A stretch of DNA of 64,000 bases from Phycisphaera sp. (GCA_016125285.1 WGMA01000020.1:62001-126000); one strand, 5' to 3'. Shown: positions 50,097 to 60,112, counted from the first letter of the stretch. Numbers and translations: made by a program. The notes: generated by a model not told the origin, from the letters alone.

Positions 50097-51545
50097 TCAG
50101 CGGCGGATCACACCCATGTCGATCACCACTTCTTCGGGCTGGTAGTAGTCGACGTTGAGCGTGTCGTGGTCGATGAACGTGAAGACGAGGCCGTTGAGTC
50201 GCTGGCGGCGGATGTTCTTCATATCGCCGAGGCCGGGCCCCGCGTACTGACGGTTTTCCTGCTCCTGCGCGTGGAAGTGGTAGTGCATGAGCGCGGCGTA
50301 GGCGTCGAGCATCATCTGATCGGTCGGGTAGAAGATCAGGTCGTGCCGCCGCATCATGGGCTTGTAGATCTGCGGGTAGGGCGTGCCCTTGTCGTCGAGG
50401 CGGATGAGGCCGCCGTACTCGGTGGTCTTGTCGATCAGGTCGGCGTCGGCCTGCTCGAAGAGCGACGCCGCGGCGTGGCGGTCGCGCATCAGCGCGATCG
50501 CCACGTGCGTCGCGGCCAGGTCGCCCCACGCCAGCTGCGCGGCCCACGTGTGCAGCACCTGCGGGTGATCCTGCATCGGCCCGTCGTAGGTCGGCCCGTG
50601 CAGGTAGTGCGGCTGGCTGTCGACGAACGCCGTCAGCTCGCTGAGCAGCTGCGCCTTGTTCTTGTGCAGCTGGTCGGGCTGGCGGGCGTGGAGGTAGATG
50701 ATGATCGGCAGGTGACGCAGCTGCAGGTCGCGCTTCTGCTCGGGCGTGAGCTGCGAGACCACGAGCTTGGCGCGCTCCCAGAACGCGCCGTACACACCCG
50801 TCCGCAGCATCTGCATCCACGTGATCTCCTGCATGTTGGTCGGCACGACGTTCAGGTCCGTCGCCGCCGCCTTCAGGTCCGTGATCAGCGTGTTGCGCGG
50901 CTCGATGCGGCCGAGCAGGTCGACCAGCTTCTGCCGGTCGCCCAGCAGGCGATACGTGAGCTGCCACGCCGCGGCGCGCTCCTTCGTCTGCTGGGCGCGC
51001 GTCTTCTCGTCGGCACCTTCGTCGGTCTCCGCGGCGAGCACCTCGAGGATGACCTGCTCGACCGGCGCGTCGGGACGCAACGCCTGGATCGCCTTACGCT
51101 CGGGGCGGTCGGCGTCTTTGTACACCGGCGTGGTCTGCGCGTAGTTACGCACCAGCGCGGGCACGAAGTCGGTCCACTTCCGCGCCACCGCGGTGTCGAT
51201 GACGTGCTGAAGCGTCTCCCAGTCGCGGATCAGCACGATGCTCTTGGAGAAAAACGTCTTCGCGTCGGCCTCGTTGACCTTGACGAGCTGGTCGACGGCG
51301 TAGTTGCTGAACTCGGCGGGGTGGCCGCGCATCCACACCATCTTCTGCAGCGCCGACACGCGGGCGGGGTCGGCGAAGCGCTCGGCCTCGGCCTGGTGCG
51401 CCGCCGCCCAACGCACCTCGTAGGTCTCCGACTTGTCCATCATCTTGGCGACCGGGTCGTCGTAACGCGTGCCCTTGGGCACGGAGTCGCAGCCGACGAT
51501 GACGAATGAAAGGGCGAGCAGTGCGGCGATGCATCGATACGGCAT
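50097..51545 (-). CDS. Lipoprotein of unknown function
   Basis: A 482-residue lipoprotein: MPYRCIAALLALSFVIVGC ends in a lipobox with the modified Cys at residue 19. The rest is a soluble, mostly helical domain with repeated helix pairs (VSALQKMVWMRGHPAEFSNYAVDQL, VRKWTDFVPALVRNY-like), HEAT-like in character, and a His/Tyr-rich region (HYHFHAQEQENRQY). I do not recognise a family. GGAGG lies eight bases before ATG 51545. It is 140 bases downstream of nuoC on the same strand. Probably anchored to the outer or inner membrane, facing the periplasm. Confidence 0.75.
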   Translation of the reverse strand: MPYRCIAALLALSFVIVGCDSVPKGTRYDDPVAKMMDKSETYEVRWAAAHQAEAERFADPARVSALQKMVWMRGHPAEFSNYAVDQLVKVNEADAKTFFSKSIVLIRDWETLQHVIDTAVARKWTDFVPALVRNYAQTTPVYKDADRPERKAIQALRPDAPVEQVILEVLAAETDEGADEKTRAQQTKERAAAWQLTYRLLGDRQKLVDLLGRIEPRNTLITDLKAAATDLNVVPTNMQEITWMQMLRTGVYGAFWERAKLVVSQLTPEQKRDLQLRHLPIIIYLHARQPDQLHKNKAQLLSELTAFVDSQPHYLHGPTYDGPMQDHPQVLHTWAAQLAWGDLAATHVAIALMRDRHAAASLFEQADADLIDKTTEYGGLIRLDDKGTPYPQIYKPMMRRHDLIFYPTDQMMLDAYAALMHYHFHAQEQENRQYAGPGLGDMKNIRRQRLNGLVFTFIDHDTLNVDYYQPEEVVIDMGVIRR

Positions 51546-51685
51546 CTTGTACGCCTCCGTGCGAGTGGGCCTCATGTCTCCGCCGCGCATTGTATTCGGT
51601 TCTCGGCGCACGCCAACGTCACACCGACAAAGTGTCGGCTGGTGGGGCGGTCGGACGCCGGTTTGGATGAGGGGGACGCTCTCAA

Positions 51686-52243
51686 TCAGGACGCGTCGCG
51701 GTCGATCACGGCGTACTGCTCGCGCTCGCCGCGGCCGGTCAGCGGGTAGTCCTTACGCAGCGGGAACGCAGGGTAGGACTCCCACAGCAGGATGCGACGC
51801 AGGTCGGGGTGGTTGTCGAAGCGGATGCCGAACATGTCGAACACCTCGCGCTCGTTCCACTCGGCGCCGGGCCAGAGGTCGCACACGCTGGGCAGGTGCA
51901 GGCCGGGGTCGTCGGCGGTGCCCTTCGTGTCGAGCGTGGCGTTGAGCGGCACCTTCACGAAGATGCGCTGGTTGAGCCTGGTCGACACGAGGTTGTACAC
52001 GACGTGGAAGCGGTCGGTCGCCTCGGGGTACTGCAGGTAGTCGATGCCGAACACGTCGGAGAGGAAGTCGTACTTGCACGCGGCGTCGTCGCGCAGGAAC
52101 CGGAGCACGTCGTGCATCCGCTCGCGGGGGACAACGACCGTGGTCTGACCGCGGAATTCCGCCGCACGCAGGCCCTGGCCCGCGAACTCGGTCTTGAGCC
52201 GGTCCACCGTGGGGTGTGTCGGGTTCGCCTCGTTCTCACTCAT
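51686..52243 (-). CDS. nuoC: NADH-quinone oxidoreductase subunit C
   Basis: A 185-residue 30-kDa subunit of complex I, part of the peripheral Q module that bridges to the Fe-S chain. Recognised by FHVVYNLVSTRLNQRIFVKVPL, LPSVCDLWPGAEWNEREVFDMFGIRFDNHPDLRRILL and FPLRKDYPLTGRGEREQY, which contain the family signature E-R-E-x-x-D-[LM]-[FY]-G-[IV]. GGAG lies eight bases before ATG 52243; an in-frame upstream extension has no coding features. No other nuo gene is in the window: accD lies upstream and a lipoprotein downstream. Confidence 0.95.
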   Translation of the reverse strand: MSENEANPTHPTVDRLKTEFAGQGLRAAEFRGQTTVVVPRERMHDVLRFLRDDAACKYDFLSDVFGIDYLQYPEATDRFHVVYNLVSTRLNQRIFVKVPLNATLDTKGTADDPGLHLPSVCDLWPGAEWNEREVFDMFGIRFDNHPDLRRILLWESYPAFPLRKDYPLTGRGEREQYAVIDRDAS

Positions 52244-52324
52244 CGCAGCAACTCCGTGTCGGGCGTGTTTCGAGGCTGTATTAGACGGCAGACGCACGCG
52301 ACTGGCAAGTGAGGCGTCGCGCGG

Positions 52325-53176
<852 letters not shown>

Positions 53177-53280
53177 GTGCGGGATCGCCTCCTGCGTTCG
53201 TTTCGACGGGGTCACGACTAGCGAAACATTATCCGAAATCAAACGGTTCGCTACAACTCGGGGGTCGCGGCCTGGCGTAA

Positions 53281-53310
53281 CGCAAAACGCCCACCGTGGT
53301 GGGCGTTGCG
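53281..53310 (-). terminator. Rho-independent terminator of the DUF2617-like gene
   Basis: AACGCCCAC (53286-53294) pairs with GTGGGCGTT (53299-53307) around a 4-base loop; on the minus strand it is followed by TTTTGCG. Confidence 0.8.
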
Positions 53311-53337
53311 TGTGCGATTTCGTATCCGATGGGCGTA

Positions 53338-53880
53338 TCAGAGGATCTCGAAGATCGACTGGGTGCGGAGGACGAACCCGGCCGCGCCGATCAGGTGATA
53401 GCTCTCGGTGTGGACTTCCTTCTTGTAACGCTCGATGCCGAACACCGACAGGTTGTTCGAACCCTCGGCGTCGACCCATTCGTAGCGCATCGCGCCGCGG
53501 TGCAGCGAGAATTCCTTCATCTCGGCGAGCGTCGCGGCATAGAGGTTGTCCGACAGCAACTCGGTCTGCACGCTGCTGATATAGCGCACCGAATCGTTGA
53601 CGGTGTCCTCGAGCTCCTTCTCGCCGAGGCACGGAAGCGCCTGCAGCAGCCCGCGTTGCGGCAACTGGGGACCCTGGTCGACCACGACCTCGGTCAGGCA
53701 TTCACCGCCGCCCTGGAAGCGAAGGATGTGGCCGCCGGGAATCATCCAGCATTCGACCTCGTATTCAGGCTGTACGACCGCACGACGGTCCTGAATCCCG
53801 AATAGCTCGGGGTGCAGGGGGCGCTGGTACAACATCAGACGATAGGTCTGGACGCTGGGACTTTTATTCGTCAGGCTCAT
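53338..53880 (-). CDS. DUF2617-like conserved protein
   Basis: A 180-residue cytoplasmic protein. The segments RLMLYQRPLHPELFGI, GGHILRFQGGGECLTEVV, LPQRGLLQALPCLGEKE, and the final GFVLRTQSIFEIL match my recollection of the DUF2617 family, which is spread through planctomycetes and has no known function. It is a single alpha/beta domain without signal peptide or membrane helix. It is flanked by its own terminator and by an extended -10 promoter, so it is a single-gene unit. AGGA precedes ATG 53880 by about eight bases. Confidence 0.75.
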   Translation of the reverse strand: MSLTNKSPSVQTYRLMLYQRPLHPELFGIQDRRAVVQPEYEVECWMIPGGHILRFQGGGECLTEVVVDQGPQLPQRGLLQALPCLGEKELEDTVNDSVRYISSVQTELLSDNLYAATLAEMKEFSLHRGAMRYEWVDAEGSNNLSVFGIERYKKEVHTESYHLIGAAGFVLRTQSIFEIL

Positions 53881-53911
53881 AACTCAATCCTGTAAAACGT
53901 AAGAGCTACGC

Positions 53912-53920
53912 AATATAGCA
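53912..53920 (-). promoter_or_regulatory. Extended -10 promoter TGCTATATT
   Basis: Minus-strand TGC-TATATT, about 32 bases upstream of ATG 53880, giving a ~25-base leader that includes the AGGA site. -35 side weak. Confidence 0.5.
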
Positions 53921-54118
53921 CGTAAGCCGGTCCGTTTCACGTGTTGCGGACGGATTTTCAGTTAAAAAGATGAAAATCCAACCGGCCTGAATGGGCCGTA
54001 CTTTGTCTATAGATTCCCGGGGTGTTGGTTTTTGTCGCAACTAGCTTATAAGGCTATTTTTATCAATACGATGCGAATCGCCACCCGCTGGCGGAAGACC
54101 GCGTCATTACGCCATAAG

Positions 54119-54152
54119 AAAAGCCCACGAAGCGGAGGCTCCGTGGGCTTTC
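54119..54152 (-). terminator. Rho-independent terminator of the pilus operon
   Basis: AAAGCCCACG (54120-54129) pairs with CGTGGGCTTT (54142-54151) around a 12-base loop that itself has a short GAG/CTC pair; the minus-strand side ends in CTTTTCTT. It could also act on the plus strand. Confidence 0.8.
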
Positions 54153-54177
54153 AGTAGTTCAGCTTATATAGCGTTGG

Positions 54178-56268
54178 CTAACGTGCGGATACCGACGCGG
54201 TGGCGTCGCGCATCGCTTTCTGGTCCTGCAGGCGACGCAGTTTCGGATCGTCGCGATCGCCCTCGACCGTGCGGGCCTCGATCACATCATTGTCGATCAC
54301 AAGCACGCGTGTGGTCTTGCGCGTCATGCCACGGATGCGGCCGGGCACCTCGATCGTCTGAACGTCGACGACGTAGGCGCCGGTTGAAAAGTCCACGTCG
54401 AGGGGCTGACCTTTGGGTCCCTGAGGCAGGGTCATGGGCCAACCGATCGGATCGCCGGCACGAACCGTGAATTCGCCTTCGCGCCAGTTGCCGGTGAAGA
54501 ACTTGAAGACCTTGAAACGGGCGCTGCCGGAACTGCCGTTGACCAGCCAGTAGTGGCTCATGCTTTCGACGGCGACGGGCTCGGACCACTCCGACCAGTC
54601 GCTGGCGAGCGTGAACTTCTCCTTCATTTCCTTCGCCTGCTCCGCGTCCATCTGCTGCTTGAACAGCGGGTTGTACACGAGCACGCGGACACGGTAGCGG
54701 TAGGTCTTGCCCGACTTGACCTTCAGGTCATGGGCGTAGAGTTCGACGGACTCTTCGCCGAACGTAAAGACGTTGCTGCCGCTGGGGCGTGTGGGCATGC
54801 GACCGTTCGCGACCCCGCCTTCAGGCCCGAACTCGCCGCCGTACAACTGCTCCTCGTAGTTCGCTCCGGGGATGGGCCGGCCGGTGCGCGGGTCGATGCC
54901 TGAGCGGGCGGAGTCGAAGCCGCCGGGCTGCGTGGGATCGAACCCGCCGGGGCCGAACTCGCCACCCTCGAGGGGCGAGCCGCCGGGGAACCCGCCCGGG
55001 GCAATCGGTGACGACGAGGGCGGGGCCGTTCCGGTCTTCTGCTGGTACTGCAGCTGCAACTGCTGCATCTCCTGCTGCACGGCCTGAATCCGCTCCTGAA
55101 GCCGCTGCTGCTGACGCTGTTTGCCCGTCGTTGCGGCGGCACCGCCGGTGACACCACCGATCGAGCCGCCTTCGTATCCGCCTTCCAGGCCGGAATCGAA
55201 GCCGCCTCGCGGCGCGGCGCCCGCCGGTGTCTTGGCGCCGCTGCCGGCGCGATTCAGGCGATCCAACTGAATCTTGAAGTTCTTGATCTGAACTTCCTTG
55301 AGCTTCAGCTGACGCTTGATTTCGGCCAGGCCCAGCTGATTGCCATCCTGCTCGGTTTCCTCAACCTTCGGCTCCGGCGGGCTCCAGGGCTTGACCATCT
55401 TCAGCGGCGTGGGCTGGATGATCTCCGCCTCGCTCTCGCCGATCTTCTGGATCAACTCCTTAGCAAACTCGGGCTTGAAGTTGCGGATTTCGCTGATCTT
55501 CTCCATCTTGCCATCGGCGTCCTGAACGCTGCGGAACGACGGCTGGCCGGGAATCGGCGGCAGCAGGATCGCGTCGGACCAGTTTCCGTCCGCATCGAGC
55601 TCCTGTCGCTCGACCTGAACGTCGACGATCCAGAAGAACGGCGACCAGACGCCGGGCTGCAACGGTTTGACGACCCCGTCCTCAGGCTTGAAGGTCAGTT
55701 CCTGGAACATCTTCTTCGTGTCGAACTGGGCGCGGATAGACGCGTAAGCGAAGTCGTAGGGGCCGCCGGGCGCGAAGATCTTCACCAGGCCGTCACGCGA
55801 ATCGAATTCGGTGGGGACGACCGTGTTCAAATCGGCGCGGGCCGCATACATGGTCGGGGCGGGCACCGTCGGCACGTAGTACTTCGGCCAGACGCCTTGC
55901 TTGCCGCCGCCCTCGGTGTCCGTCGACGGCTTCATGACGACGGCCAGCCCGGTCTGGGCGAACTCGGGATTGCTGATGACGTCCTTCTGCATGGCCACTT
56001 CAAAGTCACCGTTGTAGTCCGGGACCGTGACCTTCTTCAGCAGCGGAGGTAGTTCCGAGCTCTTGAGCTGCGTTTCGAGGTTCACGGCCTCGTCGTGGAT
56101 CGTCTTGTCGATCTGCGAGGGACGAACCGTCTGGCCGTTGAGCTGGATCGTGTACGGGTCCTGCAGCCAGTAGGCGTAGGCCACCCAGCCGAGGACCCCG
56201 ACAGCCAGCAGGACCAGCAGCTTCTCGATGTGCTGTTCAAGGATGTTGACGTTTCGTGTGTTGCTCAT
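54178..56268 (-). CDS. Large membrane-anchored protein of the pilus-type operon
   Basis: A 696-residue protein: short cytoplasmic N-terminus (MSNTRNVNILEQHIEKLL), one membrane helix (~17-36, LLVLLAVGVLGWVAYAYWL), then a large extracytoplasmic part. Residues ~310-400 hold a Gln-rich coiled coil (QRQQQRLQERIQAVQQEMQQ), followed by a Gly/Pro-rich stretch with GGEFGPG and GGEFGPEGG repeats, and a C-terminal beta-rich region (KSGKTYRYRVRVLVYNP, WSEWSEPVAVE; fibronectin-like). I do not recognise a family. It is the last gene of the PilM-fusion operon, 47 bases after the PilO-like gene. Topology and place suggest a PilP-like or periplasmic scaffold role. Confidence 0.75.
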   Translation of the reverse strand: MSNTRNVNILEQHIEKLLVLLAVGVLGWVAYAYWLQDPYTIQLNGQTVRPSQIDKTIHDEAVNLETQLKSSELPPLLKKVTVPDYNGDFEVAMQKDVISNPEFAQTGLAVVMKPSTDTEGGGKQGVWPKYYVPTVPAPTMYAARADLNTVVPTEFDSRDGLVKIFAPGGPYDFAYASIRAQFDTKKMFQELTFKPEDGVVKPLQPGVWSPFFWIVDVQVERQELDADGNWSDAILLPPIPGQPSFRSVQDADGKMEKISEIRNFKPEFAKELIQKIGESEAEIIQPTPLKMVKPWSPPEPKVEETEQDGNQLGLAEIKRQLKLKEVQIKNFKIQLDRLNRAGSGAKTPAGAAPRGGFDSGLEGGYEGGSIGGVTGGAAATTGKQRQQQRLQERIQAVQQEMQQLQLQYQQKTGTAPPSSSPIAPGGFPGGSPLEGGEFGPGGFDPTQPGGFDSARSGIDPRTGRPIPGANYEEQLYGGEFGPEGGVANGRMPTRPSGSNVFTFGEESVELYAHDLKVKSGKTYRYRVRVLVYNPLFKQQMDAEQAKEMKEKFTLASDWSEWSEPVAVESMSHYWLVNGSSGSARFKVFKFFTGNWREGEFTVRAGDPIGWPMTLPQGPKGQPLDVDFSTGAYVVDVQTIEVPGRIRGMTRKTTRVLVIDNDVIEARTVEGDRDDPKLRRLQDQKAMRDATASVSAR

Positions 56269-56315
56269 GGTGTCTCTCCCGGATGATTCGCGGGTGAAGA
56301 TTCTGGTTCGCGGAT

Positions 56316-57764
56316 TTAGAAACGGGCTCCGGCGCCGGTGGCCTTGCCGCCGCCGCTGTTCTGGGGCGCCTGGTAGTTGGGATCACGCGGCGCCAGGCCG
56401 ATGGAGGCGCGGACGCTGTCGGGCATCAGCCCGGCCTGGAAGATGCCGTGCGACTTGACGTACTCGACCTTCTTCTCGTCGGTGAGCTTGTTGAACTCGT
56501 CGTCGGCGGGCAGCGTCGAGGCGTACTCGGCGACGGCGGCTTCGGGCGTGTTGTGACCGGTGATCCACTGCCGCATCCACAGCGTCTCCACCGTCAACTC
56601 GACCTGCGAAACGTTCCGGCCGCCGTAGTGGTACCCGGCCCGCAGCGCCTCGTACTCGTCGACGTTGGTCACCTTGATGCCCAGCACGGTCATGAAGTTG
56701 ACCTTGCTGATCGCGTTGATGACCTGCGGGATCTTCAGCGTGTCGACGTGCATGACCATCGTGGCCTGGCGGACGTCGTAGAGCGGGTTCGACGTTCGGC
56801 CGGTGTGGCTCTGCTTGAAGTTGTCCGGCAGACGCTTGTCGATGTTCTGCTCTTCGGGGTTGGCCTTGCCGACGGTCCCGTCGTTCATCGTGATGCTGAC
56901 CAGGTTCTTGATCGGCGCGGTCAAGACGGACGCACCGGGTTTGTCCATGTCATTACAGAGGCGGATGGCGCGGACGAGATCCTGCTGCACCCACAGCTGC
57001 ATCTGGCCTTCCCAGATCGCGCCCATCGGCGGCAGGGCGCCGGGCTGTGCCCACTTCCCAAGCACGAAGGGCCCGGGATTCCACGAGCCGGGCTGCGAGA
57101 AGTCGAGGTACAGCGGCGTGACGTACACGCCGATGGATCGCGCGTGATCTTCGTGGAGTTGGACCAGCTTCTCGGCTTGCTTCTGCGCGATCTCGGCGAG
57201 TTGGAGGTCGCTGAGGTTCGTCGGGGCCGGGAAGATGTTGCGGACGTATTCTTCCTGCACCGCGGCGAGCGCTTCCTGGATTTCCTTGGCGCCGAGGGGT
57301 TGGCCGGGCTTCAGGGCGTGGTACATCCGCACGATCTCGCTGAGATAAGCGCCGCGTGCGTTGTACGGCTTGGCCTGGTCGACCGGCGCGGGGAACAGCC
57401 CCTGGAGCATGACCTCGTGACCGGCCCGGTTGTGCTCGTTGGCCAGCTTGAAGATCTCGGTGTACTGCGTCTGCAGGTCCTGGTTGATCTGCTGCACGGC
57501 CTCGATGACCTGCGGCTTAATCACCGTGGTGATGCGACGCGGCGGATCATCCGGATTCTCGGCCGGGATCACGATGCTCTTCGAGAAGTACTGCTTGATC
57601 TTGCCGATGTCGCTCGAGCGGGACTCCATCGACTTCACGAAGGCGGTTCCCTGCACGCGGGTCGGCCAGACGAAGGACACCGCCGAGCAGACGATCACGA
57701 CGACGCAGACCACGATCAGCGGGTTCTGCTTGACAATATTGAGGACTTTCCAAACTGCGTTCAT
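56316..57764 (-). CDS. PilO-position membrane protein of the pilus-type operon
   Basis: A 482-residue bitopic membrane protein: a cytoplasmic N-terminus (MNAVWKVLNIVKQNP), one helix (~16-36, LIVVCVVVIVCSAVSFVW) and a periplasmic domain with a helical part (IEAVQQINQDLQTQYTEIFKLANEHN) and a C-terminal alpha/beta part (MVMHVDTLKIPQVINAISKVNFMTVLGIKVTNVDEYEA) that recalls the ferredoxin-like domains of PilN/PilO. It overlaps the PilM-fusion gene by 4 bases. Sequence recognition of PilO is weak; position, topology and the C-terminal domain support the call. It should sit in the inner-membrane platform of a type IV pilus or type II secretion-like machine. Confidence 0.75.
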   Translation of the reverse strand: MNAVWKVLNIVKQNPLIVVCVVVIVCSAVSFVWPTRVQGTAFVKSMESRSSDIGKIKQYFSKSIVIPAENPDDPPRRITTVIKPQVIEAVQQINQDLQTQYTEIFKLANEHNRAGHEVMLQGLFPAPVDQAKPYNARGAYLSEIVRMYHALKPGQPLGAKEIQEALAAVQEEYVRNIFPAPTNLSDLQLAEIAQKQAEKLVQLHEDHARSIGVYVTPLYLDFSQPGSWNPGPFVLGKWAQPGALPPMGAIWEGQMQLWVQQDLVRAIRLCNDMDKPGASVLTAPIKNLVSITMNDGTVGKANPEEQNIDKRLPDNFKQSHTGRTSNPLYDVRQATMVMHVDTLKIPQVINAISKVNFMTVLGIKVTNVDEYEALRAGYHYGGRNVSQVELTVETLWMRQWITGHNTPEAAVAEYASTLPADDEFNKLTDEKKVEYVKSHGIFQAGLMPDSVRASIGLAPRDPNYQAPQNSGGGKATGAGARF

Positions 57765-60112
57765 CGTACGCCCTCCGGCTTGACGGCCGGAACGGTACCG
57801 GCAGTGGGAGTGATGGTCGGGGTCTTCGTGTTCGCCTTCTGCTTCTCGGCTTCCAGCTGAGCCTTGCGGGTGTCCTCGGGGCGGAGCAGTTCAACGGTCC
57901 AGGTGATCGTGAACCGCCAGTCGCCCGTCTTGTCCTCCTTGGCCAACGGATCATTCGGCAGATAGTCGGTGTACTTGGTGGCGATCTTCGCCTCGGTCGC
58001 GCCCTTGGGCGAGTTGCCTCCGGGCAGGTTGCGGCCGATGCCGCCCGGGTTGGTTCCGGGCAGGATGCGTCCACTGGGAGCCCCGGGCAGGACGCGTCCA
58101 CCGGTGGGCGGGACCGGCCCGCCTTCGATGAATTCTTCCCCGCCGAACTCCGAGCCGTAGTCCGATGCGCCGGGACCACCGACGCCCGGCGTGACGGCGG
58201 GTCCACCGATCGCGGCCTTGAAGCCCGCGGCCGAGCTCACCGGCACGACCTGAACGAGGTCGACCTTCTTGATCTTGTAAGGCTTGTCGCGCTTGACGGA
58301 TTCCTGATCGGCCTCGATCTTCTTCAACGCCGCGATAAACGTTTCATTGAGGAAGTTCGGCGCGAGTTCGATCGGCGTGGTGCCGCTGATGGTGATGTCG
58401 AATTTCGGCGGCGGCGCGCCTTCGTCGTTCTCGGCCGGTTTGGCCTTACCCTTCTTGCCCGGCTTGGCGGCGGGGGTCGGGATGGGGGCGGGCGGCGGCG
58501 CCATCGGTCCGGGGCCGAATTCGCCACCAAGCTCCATGCCATATCCGGCGCCGAAATCCACGGCTTCCTGCGACCCGCCGAACGCGTTCGCGTCGGCCGG
58601 GGGCACGTAGTTGTACGTGATCTGCTCGATGTTCACGAGGCGTCGCTCGTTGCGGGGGATCGCCTTGATGCGGGCGATGCGTTCTTTCACGTCGAGCGCC
58701 TTGCCGTCGGGGCCGGTCTGGCTGATCAGCTCCGGCTGCGGCTTGACCGACGCCAGCGCGGTGGCGATGTCGTCGAGGATCGACGGCCAGACGTTGCGGT
58801 AGTCCAGCGTGCGACGCAGGTTCTCGATCTTCTGACGCGGGTCGCTGGCGATGTTCGCCTGGTTGGCCTGACTGGCGTACTGCTCGGCGACCTTCAGGAT
58901 GCGATCGGTGTCGTGCCGGTCGGCGGTGTTCGACTCGTAAGACTGCTGGTCGATCCACAGACGCGAATAGCCCAGGCCCGCGGACAGAGCGATGATGGCC
59001 GCCGCCGCCGCCGCGTAACCCTTCTTGGCGCCCCAGACCTGCTTGCGGATCAGGGACATCGGCAGCAGGTTGCAGGACACCTTCTCGATGTTCAGTCCCT
59101 GAAGCGCCAGGCCGTACGCCGGTCCGAGCGTTACGACGTTCTCTTCGAAGTCCGACGCGTCGCTGGTCGGCCGGATGCGCGAGAACTTCTCGAGCTTCGT
59201 GACCTCCAGCGACAGCTGCTGCTTGAGGAACTTCTTGAGGCCCGGCAGCTGGAACGTGCTGCCCATGCCGATGAGGTTCTTGAGTTCCGCGTCGCGGTTG
59301 AGCGTCTGGTAGAAACCCAGCGAACGCTGCACCTCGTTGACCAGATCGACGAACACCGGACGCATCGCCTGGAAGATCTGGCGGGCGTACTTCGACGTCG
59401 CCGCCTCACGCTTGATCTTCTCGGCCTTGGAGTAGTTGAGCTTGAAGTTGCTGACCAGCGCCTCGGTGAAGTGGTGCCCGCCGATCGGGATCGTGCGGAG
59501 CCACAGGCGGCCCTGCTCGACGATGATCACGTCCGTCGAGTTCGTGCCGATGTCCATCAGGATCGTGCCCGGCGTGTCCTCGTCGTATTCCAGGTCGTAG
59601 CTCAGGGCGTTGTACACCGCGACCGGCGACAGCGAGAGCTTGTGCACCGGCAGCTGCGCCGCGTGGAAACCGGCGAGGTACTGGCCGACGCGGTCCTTGG
59701 TGATCGCGAAGATGCCGACCTCCACGTCCGGCGAGTCGGCGAACTGGAACGTCTGGTAGTCCCACTCGACCTGATCGATCGGGAACGGGATCTGCTGCTG
59801 GGCCTCGTACTGCACGATACCCGCGACGGCCTTCGGCTCGACGGGCGGCAGTTTCGCGAAGCGGGCGAACGCCATGTTGCCCGCGACCGAGGTCACCACG
59901 GTGGATTTCGTCAGATCGTGACGGGCGTTGAACTGGAACAACGCGTCGCGCACGATCTCCTGGGTTTCGGTGTCGGGTGTCGACAGCACCTTGGGGTACT
60001 GGATCACCTCGTACTCCACCATGGCGACATCGTCACCAACGCGTTGCAGCCGGATCGCCTTCAACGCGTTGGAGCCGACCTCGATTCCCCAACTGTCGTT
60101 CGCATTAGGCAT
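57761..60112 (-). CDS. pilM: PilM-PilN fusion, type IV pilus assembly protein
   Basis: A 783-residue fusion. Residues 1-~345 are PilM, the actin/FtsA-like cytoplasmic ATP-binding protein: WGIEVGSNALKAIRLQRVGD, KLPPVEPKAVAGIVQYEAQQQIPFPID, TILMDIGTNSTDVIIVEQGRLWLRTIPIGG, GMGSTFQLPGLKKFL, TLGPAYGLALQGL. Residues ~355-390 (NLLPMSLIRKQVWGAKKGYAAAAAAIIAL) are the junction where PilN begins: cytoplasmic NLLP motif then one membrane helix. The rest is a PilN-like periplasmic domain interrupted by Gly/Pro-rich segments with GGEFGPG, EFGGEEF repeats. In most bacteria pilM and pilN are separate genes. AGGAG lies nine bases before ATG 60112. It heads the operon. Confidence 0.9.
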   Translation of the reverse strand: MPNANDSWGIEVGSNALKAIRLQRVGDDVAMVEYEVIQYPKVLSTPDTETQEIVRDALFQFNARHDLTKSTVVTSVAGNMAFARFAKLPPVEPKAVAGIVQYEAQQQIPFPIDQVEWDYQTFQFADSPDVEVGIFAITKDRVGQYLAGFHAAQLPVHKLSLSPVAVYNALSYDLEYDEDTPGTILMDIGTNSTDVIIVEQGRLWLRTIPIGGHHFTEALVSNFKLNYSKAEKIKREAATSKYARQIFQAMRPVFVDLVNEVQRSLGFYQTLNRDAELKNLIGMGSTFQLPGLKKFLKQQLSLEVTKLEKFSRIRPTSDASDFEENVVTLGPAYGLALQGLNIEKVSCNLLPMSLIRKQVWGAKKGYAAAAAAIIALSAGLGYSRLWIDQQSYESNTADRHDTDRILKVAEQYASQANQANIASDPRQKIENLRRTLDYRNVWPSILDDIATALASVKPQPELISQTGPDGKALDVKERIARIKAIPRNERRLVNIEQITYNYVPPADANAFGGSQEAVDFGAGYGMELGGEFGPGPMAPPPAPIPTPAAKPGKKGKAKPAENDEGAPPPKFDITISGTTPIELAPNFLNETFIAALKKIEADQESVKRDKPYKIKKVDLVQVVPVSSAAGFKAAIGGPAVTPGVGGPGASDYGSEFGGEEFIEGGPVPPTGGRVLPGAPSGRILPGTNPGGIGRNLPGGNSPKGATEAKIATKYTDYLPNDPLAKEDKTGDWRFTITWTVELLRPEDTRKAQLEAEKQKANTKTPTITPTAGTVPAVKPEGVR

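Larger units (their letters stand above)
53881..54177. other. AT-rich spacer between DUF2617-like gene and pilus operon
   Basis: 297 bases with no gene. It contains the extended -10 of the DUF2617-like gene, a perfect 9-base inverted repeat GGATTTTCA (53952-53960) / TGAAAATCC (53971-53979) about 40 bases upstream of that -10, and the terminator of the pilus operon at 54119-54152. Confidence 0.5.
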
